Below, in pieces: positions 11,930-22,467 of a stretch of 64,000 nt of DNA (its first letter is position 1; every line of letters starts with the position of its first letter). The DNA comes from Gnomoniopsis sp. IMI 355080 (Eukaryota; Ascomycota; Sordariomycetes; Diaporthales; Gnomoniaceae). Made by a program: the position numbers and the translations under genes. The DNA lies in NCBI GenBank assembly GCA_027946555.1, contig JAPEVC010000031.1, forward strand, positions 62,001 to 126,000. Reading direction: 5' to 3'. The notes under the pieces are model-generated. The model was not told where the DNA came from. It did not search any database and saw nothing but the letters and a program-made list of their open reading frames with translations.

Positions 11930-12544
11930 ATGGCACCACGAAAGCGCGTTGCAGCGGAGGACTCGTCCAGCGAAGACGAGATCAACCTTGACAAGATGAT
12001 CGAAACCAAGGACGAGCTCAACAAGGTATCATCGATGCCTTGTCTTCCCCTTGCTATCCTCTGGTATAGTATGGTCTTCTTGTCTGACGTTGAATCTCAA
12101 GATCCGCAAGGACCGCCAGGCAAAGCGCGCCGAGTTGCAGAAGGGTTTAGAGAGGAAGCTCACTAACCTGCGTCAACGCATCAAGCAGACCGTTGAGGCT
12201 CATACCCAGCAGCTGTAAAGTTTCTCTCCGCCACCCCCCCACTCTTTCTACCCCAGTATCCACTGGTTGTGTGAACTGACCGGTCTAGTGATGACAACCA
12301 CAAGCAGCAGGTCGACCAGCTGGAACAGGCTATTGAGGCACGGGCCACCATCGAGAGGATGATCCAAGAGAGACTGATAGATCTCCAGCGCGAGGGCAGA
12401 AGCCTTGTCGCGGTTCTTGACAGTGGTTACGAGTACCGCCTCCAGAAGGCCAAGGCGCTGGTCACGCCCGTTTCGGAGCAGAAGCTGGCTCAGGGTGAAG
12501 GCCGGCCGGTGAAGAAGGTCAAGACTGTTACTTCGTGCTCTTGA
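11930..12544 (+). CDS. Small coiled-coil protein of unknown function
   Basis: Three exons, 11930-12025, 12102-12214 and 12289-12544, with introns of 76 and 74 nt that show standard GT...CTGAC...AG signals; 154 aa. The N-terminus is MAPRKRVAAEDSSSEDE, a basic patch followed by an acidic Ser patch like a CK2 site. Nearly the whole rest is predicted coiled coil (RKDRQAKRAELQKGLERKL, QQVDQLEQAIEARATIERM, ERLIDLQREG), ending in a basic GRPVKKVKTVTS tail. Basic ends with a helical core suggest a small nuclear structural or complex subunit. I could not assign it to a known kinetochore, Mediator or SMC-associated family. Gene structure is well supported; function is unknown. Confidence 0.8.
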
Positions 12545-13174
12545 GCCAGTTTTGGTGGGGTGCTATACACATATTGCTATTCGAGACTAATTTGGACAGC
12601 CACGGCAGCACTGGAGCTATGTGAGGGATGACAAGCATGGCCGAGACTTGTCGAGGTTGACAATGGCGTTACGAGGCTGTTCATTGCTTAGAAAAGATAC
12701 CCGTTTGCTTTATGGGGCAGTGAGACCAATATTCGAAAGAATCATACAACTTTGCAAGAGTACGTCTCTCACTGGAAGCGACTATGCGCATATTGTAGAA
12801 CGTTCTCGTGTTTCGTATGGTAAGTGGAGTTAGATTGGCATTTCTATTCCTAATCTGAGGTATCATTCGATTTGCGCCTTGTCAATGCAAGTCTGTATTC
12901 CCATTGAATGACACTTATTGCCCTTTGCATCCCATATTTTGATATGTTACAAGTATTACAATCCGGTCTCCGCCAGGACTAGATGTACCGTGGTGAATTT
13001 TCCGCATTCCCTCATCGGATCAGTCTTCTTGCCATTTGATCCTCGCAGAAGACGGGGGATCGTCTTTAAGAGCGCAGCAAAGGCTTTTGAAAGGCTCTAT
13101 TCTCATTGTGAACAAGGACCCAGGCGACGTCCAGCAAGAAAAGAGAGTGTCGCAGTTTTGGAGCCCATTGTTTT
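12545..13174. other. Intergenic between convergent genes, no gene seen
   Basis: These are the 3' flanks of the coiled-coil gene (plus) and COX17 (minus). The plus-strand open frame 12918-13463 is an artefact that lies antisense to COX17. Confidence 0.6.
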
Positions 13175-13453
13175 CTATACTTCGAAGCCGAACCCCTTCA
13201 TGCAACTCCGGTATTGGTCGATGGTCGACTGGCAGTCCTTGGCTGGGTCGGCGGCATTCGAGAACAACATGCATTCGTCTCGCTTTGACTTCTCGTCTTT
13301 GCAGACGCAACAGGGCTGTGTGAAATATTCCATTAGACTTTTCCGATCGAAATTTCAAGGCCAGGAAAGTATACGGAAAGGTAGACGAACCTTTGGTTTC
13401 TCGGCGGTGCTCGTGGGCGTCACGGGTTGCGCCATCGCCGGTGCTGCTGGCAT
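13175..13453 (-). CDS. COX17: Cytochrome c oxidase copper chaperone COX17
   Basis: Copper chaperone of the mitochondrial intermembrane space that delivers Cu(I) to Sco1 and Cox11 for cytochrome oxidase assembly. Two exons, 13391-13453 and 13175-13315, flank a 75-nt intron; 67 aa, the usual length. The junction gives EKPK-PCCVCKDEKSKRDEC. The protein has the Cu-binding CCxC and both CX9C halves: CKDEKSKRDEC and CQSTIDQYRSC, ending YRSCMKGFGFEV. These Cys residues are the family's invariant set for Mia40-dependent oxidative folding. The 21-codon first exon is Ala/Pro/Thr-rich, as is common in fungi. Neither exon alone forms a striking open frame, so the gene is easily missed. It lies downstream of TEL2 in the same orientation, with 415 bp between. 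Confidence 0.95.
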
Positions 13454-13868
13454 TGCTGGATAGATGGTGTTATTGAAAGTCCTTGTGGGGTGAGGATTAT
13501 CGAAGGCACAAATTGCTTACATGTTGAGACTTGTGAACCCATTTCAGCTGTCTGCGCAAACGAATGTGTTCAAGGACTAAACTTCCAGTATTGGAAATTA
13601 TTAAAAGATGATCCGCGGATTCGATGAGCTCACAACTTATCATTCGCAGTCGATTTGTCAGAGCCGGACCCTTCCGCCATTTGCCGATGTCGGCACCGAA
13701 GACTGGGATCCCCGGGTCCGGATAATCCAAGTCGAAGGTGCGCAATGGCGATGATGAGGTCTTCTTTTCACTGCTCAAATAGCAAGAACGGTCGTTCTAA
13801 GGCCTTTCTGTGAATCATCGAGGATGTTCTATACAGCTATCTAAGGGCTACGGCAGTTTCCCCGTTAG
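13454..13868. other. TEL2-COX17 spacer
   Basis: This is the 3' flank of TEL2 plus the COX17 promoter, both genes on the minus strand. No further gene was seen. Confidence 0.5.
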
Positions 13869-16826
13869 TCAGCCGATCATGTCCCCCATCAATAGCATAC
13901 GATACTTCTCCATTCCCTCTCGAATTCTCACCAAACACCCTGCCGCTAAAGCCCTGACTTCTGCCTCTTCTCCAGAGCTATCCTCTCCTCTCATTTCCCC
14001 AAATACCTGCGCGACCCACTCTTGCGTCTCAATGACCTCCTTGCTCATCGTCTGGCAGATATCCCGCATCCTGTTGTCGTTCACCTCCAGCATCGTCAGC
14101 AGCGCAAACAAAATCGCATGTGTCACTCCCATATCTCCCACCGCGTGCGCGCGGACGCTACTTCCCAGCAACAAGCCCCAGAGCTCATTGGTCATGTCGG
14201 GCAATGCAAGTGTACTTGGACCCGCAGCGTGGAGGAGCAGTGCTAGTGTCTTGAGGTACAGTGAGAGCAAGTATGGCTGAAAGACAATGCCACGGGCGCG
14301 GCCGGCGCTGGAGTACAGGGCCGATTGAAAGCGTGCTGTGAGCGGAAAGAAGAATGAGGTCGCAATGAGTTGTGAGGTTGTGTTCGGGATGGCGCGTACG
14401 CGAGGCTTCACTTTATAGCCAGCCTTTTGTTGTTGCTCAAGGCGGGATGTGAATGTTGATAATTTCAGAGCATCTGGGCCTGTTGCTGAATCTGCAGCGT
14501 TGGCCGCTAATGGCGCCATGAAATCGGATGTAAGTGTCTTTGATATTGTGTCCAGTGCGCTCGCTGGTAACGCTTTCAAAGTAGAAGAGGATGGTAATCG
14601 GCTGCTGGAATCCGCGTCCTCAACGTAGAGCTTCCTCATTCGCTCAGGCAATGCTTGAGATGGGAATACTGCTGCGGATGCATACTCAGAGTTAGCGTAC
14701 CCTGCCAATTCACGAGCACCGAGACCCAGGACAGTAAGCACAGACGAGCGCTGTGCCATGGAGAAGTCGCCGTCGAAGAAGGTCTTAGCGAACCATGGGC
14801 CCATCTTCTGTGGTTGGGCAACAATGATAGCGATCATGCCTTGTAGCTTCAAATCATAGAACTTTTCTATGTCGAATTTGTCCTGCATGCCAATCAAAAG
14901 GGTTGCCAGCTCCTCAGCATGCTCCTTGACCTCCGTGCCGAAATTCGCCTTCCGTCGGATCAAAGTTGGTGCTGTTGTCAAGGCCAACTTTTGGCGGTCG
15001 TAGTCCTCAGTGCTTCTGAGATAGGTAATCAAGTTCCGCACGTAGACAGGTGCTTTCGGTCTGTCACGCTTCACCGTCTCTGGATCGTCATCGGAGTCCT
15101 CATCGTCATCATCAGGCTTTGTCAGGGGTATTATATCATCTTCCATGTCCTCATCCGAATTCACTTCTTCAATTATCGCCTGCACCTTGCTGGCTGGTGG
15201 AGTTGCCTTGGGGACAGGGCTTGTCTGCTGTGATATCCTGGGGGCTTGTTTCCGAGTGACGAACTTTTCGCTCGTTCTCAGCGAATCAACTGGCCCAACA
15301 GCGTCAGAAACGTCTACCAGGCTCTTGTACCATAGCGCATCTGATGACTTGGTCTCTTCCACTTTGAAGTCAAGCTTCTTGTCACTCTTCTCCACCAGCT
15401 GTGAAAGCGCCTCACCAACGATCATCCCGAGCATGCGTGCCCGAATCTGGGAAGCTTCGAGCCTTTTCGAAACCATGCGCATGAACGCAGCGCCCTTGAC
15501 CATCAGCGCCAATTTCATGGGAGATAGTCTTTGTAAATACCCAGCGCTTAGCAACAGTGCTTGAGCATGGACTTCTTGCTGCAAGATCGGCGTGTGCTTG
15601 ATGTACAGAAAATCGCCGAACTGGTTCAGGCTTTGTTCAAAAGTAGTGATGATATTGCTGTTATCCGAGGCAAGGACAGCGAGGACTGCGCGCCGGATGC
15701 CTATGGCGTCACCGATACCGGCTCCTGTAGCACTGGTGAGCCATGTTATCAGAAGAGAGGCGTGTTTGGGCTCGTTGGCGACGAGTCCGTTAATCACTCC
15801 TGCCACCGCAGAAATGACTCTGCCCTCGCTCGGTGCGTCTGACGGGTCCAATCTATTAAGGTACATCTCAGAGAGATGTTTCAACAAGCTGAACAGCATA
15901 GATCTCTGCTCAAAATGGGCGAGGCTTGCGAATATGAGTCGTAGTTGATGATCTTGTTTTGGCTCATGAATTAATGCAGAAACCACTGGTCGGATTGCAG
16001 CATCAGGGTACCCCAGGTGCATTGCCTTGGAAAACAGGTCTGCCTGCAATTTCGCGCCATCAGGCTGCTGAGGAACTTGCGACCACGAAATTATGTTGCG
16101 CGTGAGCCATCTTGTGTACTCGGCGCCATCAACCGTCCAACAGTTCGATATCTTCGCAACTTGGGATGCGACTGTCTCGCCTTCAGCAGATAAAGAGACG
16201 ATACGACCACTTCCCAACACATTGACGAACTCCCTCGCCAATATTCTGAGCCTCGTAACTTCTGAGCCTGAGGTTATAGATGCCCAGATCTGTGCAACCC
16301 GGTCATCACCGTCAAGAACCTCGCATAGAAGATCCAGGATGATGGCGAGATTCAATTGAACATCACTTCGCTTAGTCCCCGAAGCCTCACTCTTGAGTTC
16401 CTTTGTGAGGGCCCGTAGGCGGAGTAGTATCGCATTGATTCCTGCAAGACTGCGCAACGACTCGAGCAAAAGCTCCAAGTTTCGGTCCCCATCATCCGTG
16501 GATGAATCTTTGAGTAGAGTCCAGTAGTTGGGCACGATCTCTGTGACCAAGATATGGATTATCTTTGCAGCTTCTGGCCCGGAAGAAGCAATGCTGAAGC
16601 CTCCAAGTTTCCGTCCGCCCAGGATCAACAATCTGAGTGCGGAAATCAGGGTGTCATAGTCTGGCTCACTCTTCAGAACGTCGAGGACATCGTCGACGGA
16701 AGATATTTTCAAATTCGATGGCGTGGCCACAACCGAAGTCGAAGGTTGAATCTCTTTCAGAAACGGTTTCTCTGCTCCACTGGACTTGATGTATGTCCTA
16801 TCCACGGGGCTCAGAAGCTCATCCAT
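13869..16826 (-). CDS. TEL2: Telomere length regulation protein TEL2 (TELO2)
   Basis: Tel2 is the core of the TTT (Tel2-Tti1-Tti2) co-chaperone, which with Hsp90 and R2TP stabilises PIKK kinases such as Tel1, Mec1 and TOR. This is a single exon of about 985 aa, the normal size. The first in-frame ATG is at 16826 (MDELLSPVDRTYIKSS); the open frame extends further upstream without ATG. The N-terminal half is helical-repeat sequence. An acidic linker (about residues 556-590, Asp/Glu runs) is followed by the conserved Telomere_reg-2 C-terminal domain at about 592-702 (VYVRNLITYLRS, IEKFYDLKLQGMIAI, MGPWFAKTFF, SSVLTVLGLGARELAGY). In other species CK2 sites in this acidic linker recruit R2TP. Here the linker contains NSDEDMEDD and DEDSDDDPE, which fit. 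It is divergent from UBA3. Confidence 0.93.
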   Translation of the reverse strand: MDELLSPVDRTYIKSSGAEKPFLKEIQPSTSVVATPSNLKISSVDDVLDVLKSEPDYDTLISALRLLILGGRKLGGFSIASSGPEAAKIIHILVTEIVPNYWTLLKDSSTDDGDRNLELLLESLRSLAGINAILLRLRALTKELKSEASGTKRSDVQLNLAIILDLLCEVLDGDDRVAQIWASITSGSEVTRLRILAREFVNVLGSGRIVSLSAEGETVASQVAKISNCWTVDGAEYTRWLTRNIISWSQVPQQPDGAKLQADLFSKAMHLGYPDAAIRPVVSALIHEPKQDHQLRLIFASLAHFEQRSMLFSLLKHLSEMYLNRLDPSDAPSEGRVISAVAGVINGLVANEPKHASLLITWLTSATGAGIGDAIGIRRAVLAVLASDNSNIITTFEQSLNQFGDFLYIKHTPILQQEVHAQALLLSAGYLQRLSPMKLALMVKGAAFMRMVSKRLEASQIRARMLGMIVGEALSQLVEKSDKKLDFKVEETKSSDALWYKSLVDVSDAVGPVDSLRTSEKFVTRKQAPRISQQTSPVPKATPPASKVQAIIEEVNSDEDMEDDIIPLTKPDDDDEDSDDDPETVKRDRPKAPVYVRNLITYLRSTEDYDRQKLALTTAPTLIRRKANFGTEVKEHAEELATLLIGMQDKFDIEKFYDLKLQGMIAIIVAQPQKMGPWFAKTFFDGDFSMAQRSSVLTVLGLGARELAGYANSEYASAAVFPSQALPERMRKLYVEDADSSSRLPSSSTLKALPASALDTISKTLTSDFMAPLAANAADSATGPDALKLSTFTSRLEQQQKAGYKVKPRVRAIPNTTSQLIATSFFFPLTARFQSALYSSAGRARGIVFQPYLLSLYLKTLALLLHAAGPSTLALPDMTNELWGLLLGSSVRAHAVGDMGVTHAILFALLTMLEVNDNRMRDICQTMSKEVIETQEWVAQVFGEMRGEDSSGEEAEVRALAAGCLVRIREGMEKYRMLLMGDMIG

Positions 16827-17248
16827 CTTGTCGGAGGGCAGCGGATTCAAAGTCCTGCTTCTTCCAGCATCTCATCGTGTGTTCCGTATCTGTGTCGAAC
16901 TCTTGAATGCCTAACGTAGCACACTATAGGTCATTCCATACTCTGAAACGAGAACCTGGACTCTGCAGAAAGTTTCAAAGTGTGCAAGTCTTTCAAAGGC
17001 TGAGTTGTGCAAGGTCGAAGCCATCAGAGTCTCAACGCCTAATAAATAGCACGCTGCGCTTATCGATAAGAGCTCCAACGACCCCTCGGTCTGCAACTGC
17101 CTGGAGTTGCTTTGTTTCCATTGCAATCCATCCCACTCCCTGCAGCCGACATCTTCTGAATTTCTTCTTGACTGAATTAGTCACCTTCCCTCGTTCGTTC
17201 ATCAGGAATTGGAGGAAAGTGGAGGAAACAGGATTACGCTCTGTCAAG
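16827..17248. promoter_or_regulatory. Bidirectional promoter region TEL2/UBA3
   Basis: About 420 bp lies between the two divergent start codons. It must hold both promoters. No specific sites were identified with confidence. Confidence 0.55.
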
Positions 17249-18814
17249 ATGGCGACAACATCGAGATGGTAGGCATCTCATGCTGCGTCACGATTACGAG
17301 CCACCGCTAACACAGGAATCCCATACAGGCAGTACCTCGACAGGATACGGACAACTTGCGGTCCTTTCTTTGCTGGCGACCCAGATGAGTTTGATGGCCC
17401 GTCTGTCGTACAGCGCATGGATGAAATGAAGATATTGTAGGACCTCCAAGTATACTTACTATCTGTATTGACGAATCGCTAACACGCGAGTGCAGGGTCA
17501 TGTAAGCCTTCACCACCACGAGGTTGGGCTTGTTCTCACAAACAGATCTTAGTGGTGCTGGCGGTCTCGGATGTGAAATCTTGAAAGATCTGGCTCTTTC
17601 AGGTTTCAAGGACATCCACGTCATCGATATGGGTTCGCCTAACCTTTGCGACCGGCTGTTTATTCTGGACTGACTGACACCTGGGCGATAGACACGATCG
17701 ACATCTCCAACCTGAACCGGCAATTTCTTTTCCGTAAAGACGATGTGGGAAAGTCCAAAGCGGAGGTCGCTGCAAAGTTTGTGGAGAAGAGAGTAAAGGG
17801 AGTCAAGATTACACCTCACAATAACCGTATACAAGATTTTGACGAGGATTTCTATATGCAATTCACCATCGTGGTCTGCGGGCTGGATAGTATAGAAGCG
17901 AGACGTTGGATCAATGCGACCCTCTATGGCATGGTTGATCAGGATAACTTCGACTCCATGAAGCCGCTTATTGACGGAGGCACAGAAGGTAAGGAAGGGC
18001 CTACATGATCAAGAGCACGAGCAAGTGACTAAACCTCTTTTTAGGATTCAAGGGACAATCGAGAGTTGTTCTCCCAGGCATGTCCTCCTGCATTGAGTGT
18101 CAGCTGGACATGTTCGCCCCACGAGCCGCTGTACCACTCTGCACCTTGGCAACGATACCTCGACAGCCCGAGCACTGCATCGAGTGGGCGCACATCATTG
18201 CATGGGAGAAGGAGAAGCCCTTCCCGAAGCTGGACAAAGACGATCCGGAACACATTACTTGGCTTTACGAGAAGGCACTGGCCCGCGCACAAGAGTTCAA
18301 CATCCCTGGTGTCACCTACTCCCGAACGCAAGGCGTTGTGAAGAACATCATACCCGCTATTGCCTCCACCAACGCCATTATCGCTGCAAGCTGCTGCAAC
18401 GAAGCGCTGAAGATCGCCACGTCCTGTGGGCCACCTCTGGGTCCCGAAGAGAACTACATGATGTACTCGGGCAACGAGGGTATCTACACCTACACATTCA
18501 AGCATGAGATGAAGCCTGACTGTCCTGTCTGCGGCAACCAGGCCCGGCCTTTGGACGTGGACCCCAAGTGGACACTGCAGGACATTATTGACCACTTGGC
18601 GGAGAGACCAGAGGCGCAGATCAAAGCGCCATCCATACGTGCGGAGGGAAAGACGCTCTACATGCAAAAGCCCAAGAGTCTGGAGGAACAGACCAGGCCG
18701 AATCTCGTCAAGACCCTGTCGGAACTAGGGCTGGAGAATGGCTGGGAACTTTCCGTGACAGACTCAGCGTTCAGGGCAGAATTCCGGTACATTGTCCGAT
18801 TCAAGCAGGCTTAG
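17249..18814 (+). CDS. UBA3: NEDD8-activating enzyme E1 catalytic subunit UBA3
   Basis: Catalytic half of the NEDD8 E1 (with Ula1/APPBP1). It adenylates NEDD8/Rub1 and passes it to Ubc12 for cullin modification. Six exons: 17249-17268, 17329-17436, 17496-17501, 17553-17632, 17692-17988 and 18045-18814; 426 aa. The third exon is only 6 nt and completes the ATP-binding core as KILVIGAGGLGCEILK (about residues 41-56). Other features are the DTIDISNLNRQFLF nucleotide-binding motif, a zinc-binding CIEC (about 186-189) paired with CPVC (about 330), and the catalytic Cys at about 202 in VPLCTLATIPRQPEHC. The C-terminal ubiquitin-like E2-binding domain starts near 343. The intron 1 acceptor at 17328 is chosen because it gives RWQYLDRI, matching the family. 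It is convergent with RPC40. Confidence 0.95.
17496..17501 (+). other. UBA3: 6-nt microexon of UBA3
   Basis: Six bases are flanked by a consensus acceptor (GCTAAC...GCAG) and donor (GTAAGC). They supply the last base of Leu, a Val codon and two bases of Ile in the invariant LVIGAGG motif. Skipping the microexon keeps frame but deletes Leu-Val and changes the strand of the ATP fold. Confidence 0.85.
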
Positions 18815-19192
18815 AAGGCCGGATTGAAGGTAGAGAAGCGCGAGAGGCCAACTTCATTTGGATCGAGTGAGGATCTCGACGAGAAGAGAAGAAAGGTATA
18901 TCATGGAGAAGGGCTGGATGCAATGCTGCAAGCAGCGAGGTTGGATGACAAAAATGGGATCGCGTAAGCAAACATGCTTCTCGCACACATAGCTTAGAAG
19001 GCGGTGCTTCCCACTAGCATCAAATGCCAGAGACAATAAAGCTCAAGTACAGACAAACAATTAAAAATGATGATCTTGATCAATTCAGGGTCTAATCCGT
19101 CCCAGGTCCCATGCCTTTCATACTCCTGACGCCCGACCAAAATGCTAGACAACGGCAAGAAGAAAAGATGAGCGCGCACGCAAGGCCCGTTA
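18815..19192. other. Convergent 3' flanks UBA3/RPC40
   Basis: 378 bp of 3' flanking sequence shared by two convergent genes. No gene was seen. Confidence 0.6.
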
Positions 19193-20392
19193 CTACCGCG
19201 CCATGAACGTGAGCTCCTTCTCAAACCGCTGGCATTTGGCCTTCAGCACCTTGATCGACTCCATGAATAGGTCATCGGAATCCCATTGGCCCGTCGACTC
19301 GATCTGAAAAATGAAGTGATCCCTCTGCCGGCCAAGCTTCACCTTGTTCGCAAACTCCGGGTGCCGCAAGCACTCCCTGCTAACCGTGTCCTTCATCGGG
19401 TCCTTCACCACCGCCTTCATCTCGCCCTCATGGCCCTTTAGCTCTTGTTGCACGCGCGAATCGGCCTTGGTGATCTTCTCCAAGCCAATGACTCCCTCAG
19501 GGAAGCACTTCTGGAATTTCTCCGCGTCGGCGCCGTAGATGGGCTTGGTAATGTTGATCAGCGGCAGCAGACGGTATGAGGCCGTCGCGACGGGACTGAA
19601 CTTGGAGTGGTCGGCGCCTATGCCCTTGTGCATGTGCGCCATCAAGCTGATGGCCTGGCCGGGACGCAGCTTGGCGAGCAGGATGTCCGGGTGCACGGGC
19701 TGGATGGCATCCAGGCCCGAAAAATACTCAATCTGCTGGCCAACGGGCACAAACTTTAGGTCGCTCGCGTAGACGTTGGCGTTTTTGTAGAGCTTCCGGG
19801 GGTCTTTCTCGCCAGGTGCGGCGTCAGGGTTGCGCGTGCATTCCACGTCGAGCTCCAGGCGTACCGTGTTATAGTCCATGCTGCTAGCAAAGGGGTCCTC
19901 GTCGGCGTCGGGCTTCTTGTACCACTTCATCCAGTCGTGGATGCCCTCTTTGCTCCCCTTAAAGGGAACTAGGCCCAGTCGGTGGCAGAGGACCTCATCC
20001 TGTATGACCGAAGTGTTGTTCTGCACCCAGACAGACTCTATAGCGAGGGTGGGGATCTCGGCGATCAGGATGCGACGGAAGGCGTTGGCGATAGAGGCGT
20101 CGATGCCAATAAGAGAAAAGGAGGCATCGTGCTGGCCATTTTCGTGAAACACAACTTTGAAGCCTGCGCGGAACTTTTCGATGTCCCAAGCGTGGTCTTC
20201 GCCGGGGTAGTGGCCTGGAAAGTCGGTCGAGGTCACATTGGTGATGGTTTCTGCGTTGATGTTCACGATCTGTGACGTGGGCGATCAGCAAAATGTGTGG
20301 CTTTTTCTGGGCTGAGGGCGCAAATTGAAGGAAATAGGACTCACCTTCCGGCGATCAAGCTCTTCCTGTGTGGGTACTACAATAGGCGCCAT
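19193..20392 (-). CDS. RPC40: RNA polymerases I and III subunit RPAC1 (AC40)
   Basis: Alpha-like assembly subunit shared by Pol I and Pol III, partner of AC19. Two exons, 20345-20392 and 19193-20269, flank a 75-nt intron (GTGAGT...CACAG); 374 aa, as expected. The first exon encodes MAPIVVPTQEELDRRK, and the junction continues IVNINAETITNVTSTDFPG. The alpha-motif block SIANAFRRILIAEIPTLAIE, then VWVQNNTSVIQDEVLCHRLGLVPF, is diagnostic. Later landmarks are FVPVGQQIEYF, MAHMHKGIGADHSKFSPVATASYRLLP and a C-terminal IESTGQWDSDDLFMESIKVL. An essential nuclear and nucleolar subunit. Confidence 0.95.
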
Positions 20393-20895
20393 ATTTGCTT
20401 CAGAGCATTGCGTGTTGTCGCAAGCAGAGGTTGAATCTCGAGACTAAATTGTATCATGGGAAAAGTTTCTGGGGATAAGCGGTAGCGATAAGAGAGCCTT
20501 GTTCTTTTTGGCAGGGGTCCCTTGTCCAGACCCGCATCCACGTATGTAGTACTACACATCAAGCAGCAAGGCTGAAGATACACACCAATACAACTACACT
20601 CCCGCAAGACTCTCGCATAAAGGCTCTCCTGAAGGCCCATTTAACTCATCTGAAACCGTGAAACAGCTCTCCAAAGGTGGATTTTAAAATTGGATCATAT
20701 TTTCTGGTCTCTATTACGGTGTGGTTGCCAATTAACCAAATCAATGGTGTTCGAGGACCACCGGATGCAATCCATTCCTAAGCCTCCTGTATATACGTCA
20801 AATAATTTCTTGAGCCGGCTGCATTGGTTGTATTCTCACTTTGATCCTATGCTCCTATCAATCGACCTACCGAAATCTGAGCAGACCATGGAGTG
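20393..20895. other. RPC40 promoter and hydrolase 3' flank
   Basis: Intergenic between two minus-strand genes. No other gene or element was recognised. Confidence 0.5.
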
Positions 20896-21844
20896 TCATG
20901 CATGGATTTTCCGGACAAAGTCCATCGCAGTATCGGCAACACCCTCAGTCCAGCTCAAGTGAGGTGAGTGACCAGCTGGTGAGTGATACATAGTAAATTC
21001 CCCGGTCTTTGAAGCCTGGAGCGCAACCATGCTTTCTTGATAATCCTTGGGCAGAGTCAAATCCCCGTCCAGCATCAGATACGCGCAGGGCAGCGCCGAA
21101 TAAGCATTATTGGTGAGCTTTGCGGTCAAAAGTCCAGTTGAGGGGACCAGCTTTGCCTCCCATTTGTTCGCCTCATCCGAACCGAGATCATTAAACAAAT
21201 ACTTCTTAGCCTCGACGATGGAACCAAGACCCGCATAGCCATGTTTCTATTGTAATGTCAGATTAAGGAAGGTAGATATGTCGGTGTTTCACCTGGCTCG
21301 CCTTACAGCAGCGTGCACGGAATTGCTTGATAGGGGGGCTGCTGCTTACGTGAAATCTCATAAATGGGGGCGTTATCAAGTTCCCGTCTTTTGGCTGGAA
21401 GAAGCTGCTCACTGATTCTCCAATAGGAATCACGAATGCACCCATAAAAAAAATGCCGATGATGCCTCCAGAAAGCCCTTTCGCCGCCCGAACTTTGAGT
21501 TGTAACTCGGATAGGGCGGCCTCTGTTGCCACGAATCCCCCAGCCGAGTGCGCCATAAGAAGTACGCTCTTGCCGGCGTCAACCAGTGGTTTCAGAATTT
21601 CGACGACAACGCGGGCGTCATCGTCACCCTGCGGGTAGCCGCCCACTGGCGGTTCACGGTCGAGATCTGGGTGCTCAATATCACCCACATTCAGCTTGGT
21701 CATATCAGAAGTGGGTAGATGAGGGCAATAGGCATCGATTCCTTTGGCTCTCAATGCCTCGAGAAGTGGGCCATAATGTGCTGGAGTGTGGTATAGTCCT
21801 TGACAGATGACGACTACGAGATTAGATACCGATTCGAACGTCAT
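20896..21844 (-). CDS. Alpha/beta hydrolase
   Basis: Two exons, 21350-21844 and 20896-21246, with a 103-nt intron (GTAAGC...AATAG) encode 281 aa. The start at 21844 gives MTFESVSNLVVVICQGLYHTP, a typical first strand and oxyanion-loop start. The nucleophile elbow is AHSAGG (catalytic Ser), the acid is likely the Asp in LMLDGD, and the His is in AGHSPHLSW near the C-terminus. The LYHTPAHYGPLLEALRAKG start and PHLPTSD resemble the AB_hydrolase_6 group of fungal esterase-like enzymes. The substrate cannot be told. There is no signal peptide, so it is probably cytosolic. It is divergent from the complex I gene over about 620 bp. Confidence 0.88.
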
Positions 21845-22467
21845 GATGTTTAGGTATGAGCTAAGGACAAATGCATTGAGCTCTATGATTGATTTACCAT
21901 GACATGTACAGGGGAGCAAGAAAAAAGAGCCATTGCTTTATTATATCGACAGTCTAATCGTTCCACTCAAGAGGCACGTTCGCGGCGCAGCATGGCAATG
22001 CCAGGATGGCAGGACCATTCTCCGGGTTCAGCTACCATATCGCCGGTCATTGAAATGGTAAGCAGACAAGGGACCTGAAATACATAGTAATGCTATGAAT
22101 GCCGACTCAGCAGAGTATTGGCTGGGACGTCGAGAAGCAGCTCTTCCAGTGATACACGTTAGGTGCAGTAGTTTATTGGCAGATACAAAGTCAAAGGTGG
22201 GTCTCTCGCCAAGACAAGACGTTCACAGCCCTGACCAATCACACTTGGATGATTCAAAAGAATAAGCGGGTCCAGCCGGGCCTAACACACCCGCCGCTCG
22301 AGAGTTGTGAATGACGACCACCACTCGCTCACTTACTTGCCGCCACCGACCGACCCGTCGCCAATTGACTCCGGAGAAGAGGCCGAAACCGACTCCCTCG
22401 GTAGGATCCATCTCCTCCGACCTCTCCTTCAGCTTTACCACCTCTCCACTCAACCCATACGCACACA
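21845..22467. promoter_or_regulatory. Bidirectional promoter region hydrolase / complex I 49 kDa subunit
   Basis: 623 bp between divergent start codons. The plus-strand end (22300-22467) is pyrimidine-rich (CTCC/CCACC runs), as expected of the leader of a highly expressed fungal gene. Confidence 0.5.

Noticed and set aside
12918..13463. 181-codon plus-strand open frame
   Set aside because: It lies antisense to COX17, whose two exons carry all conserved Cys residues. The frame itself has no domain and starts in intergenic sequence.
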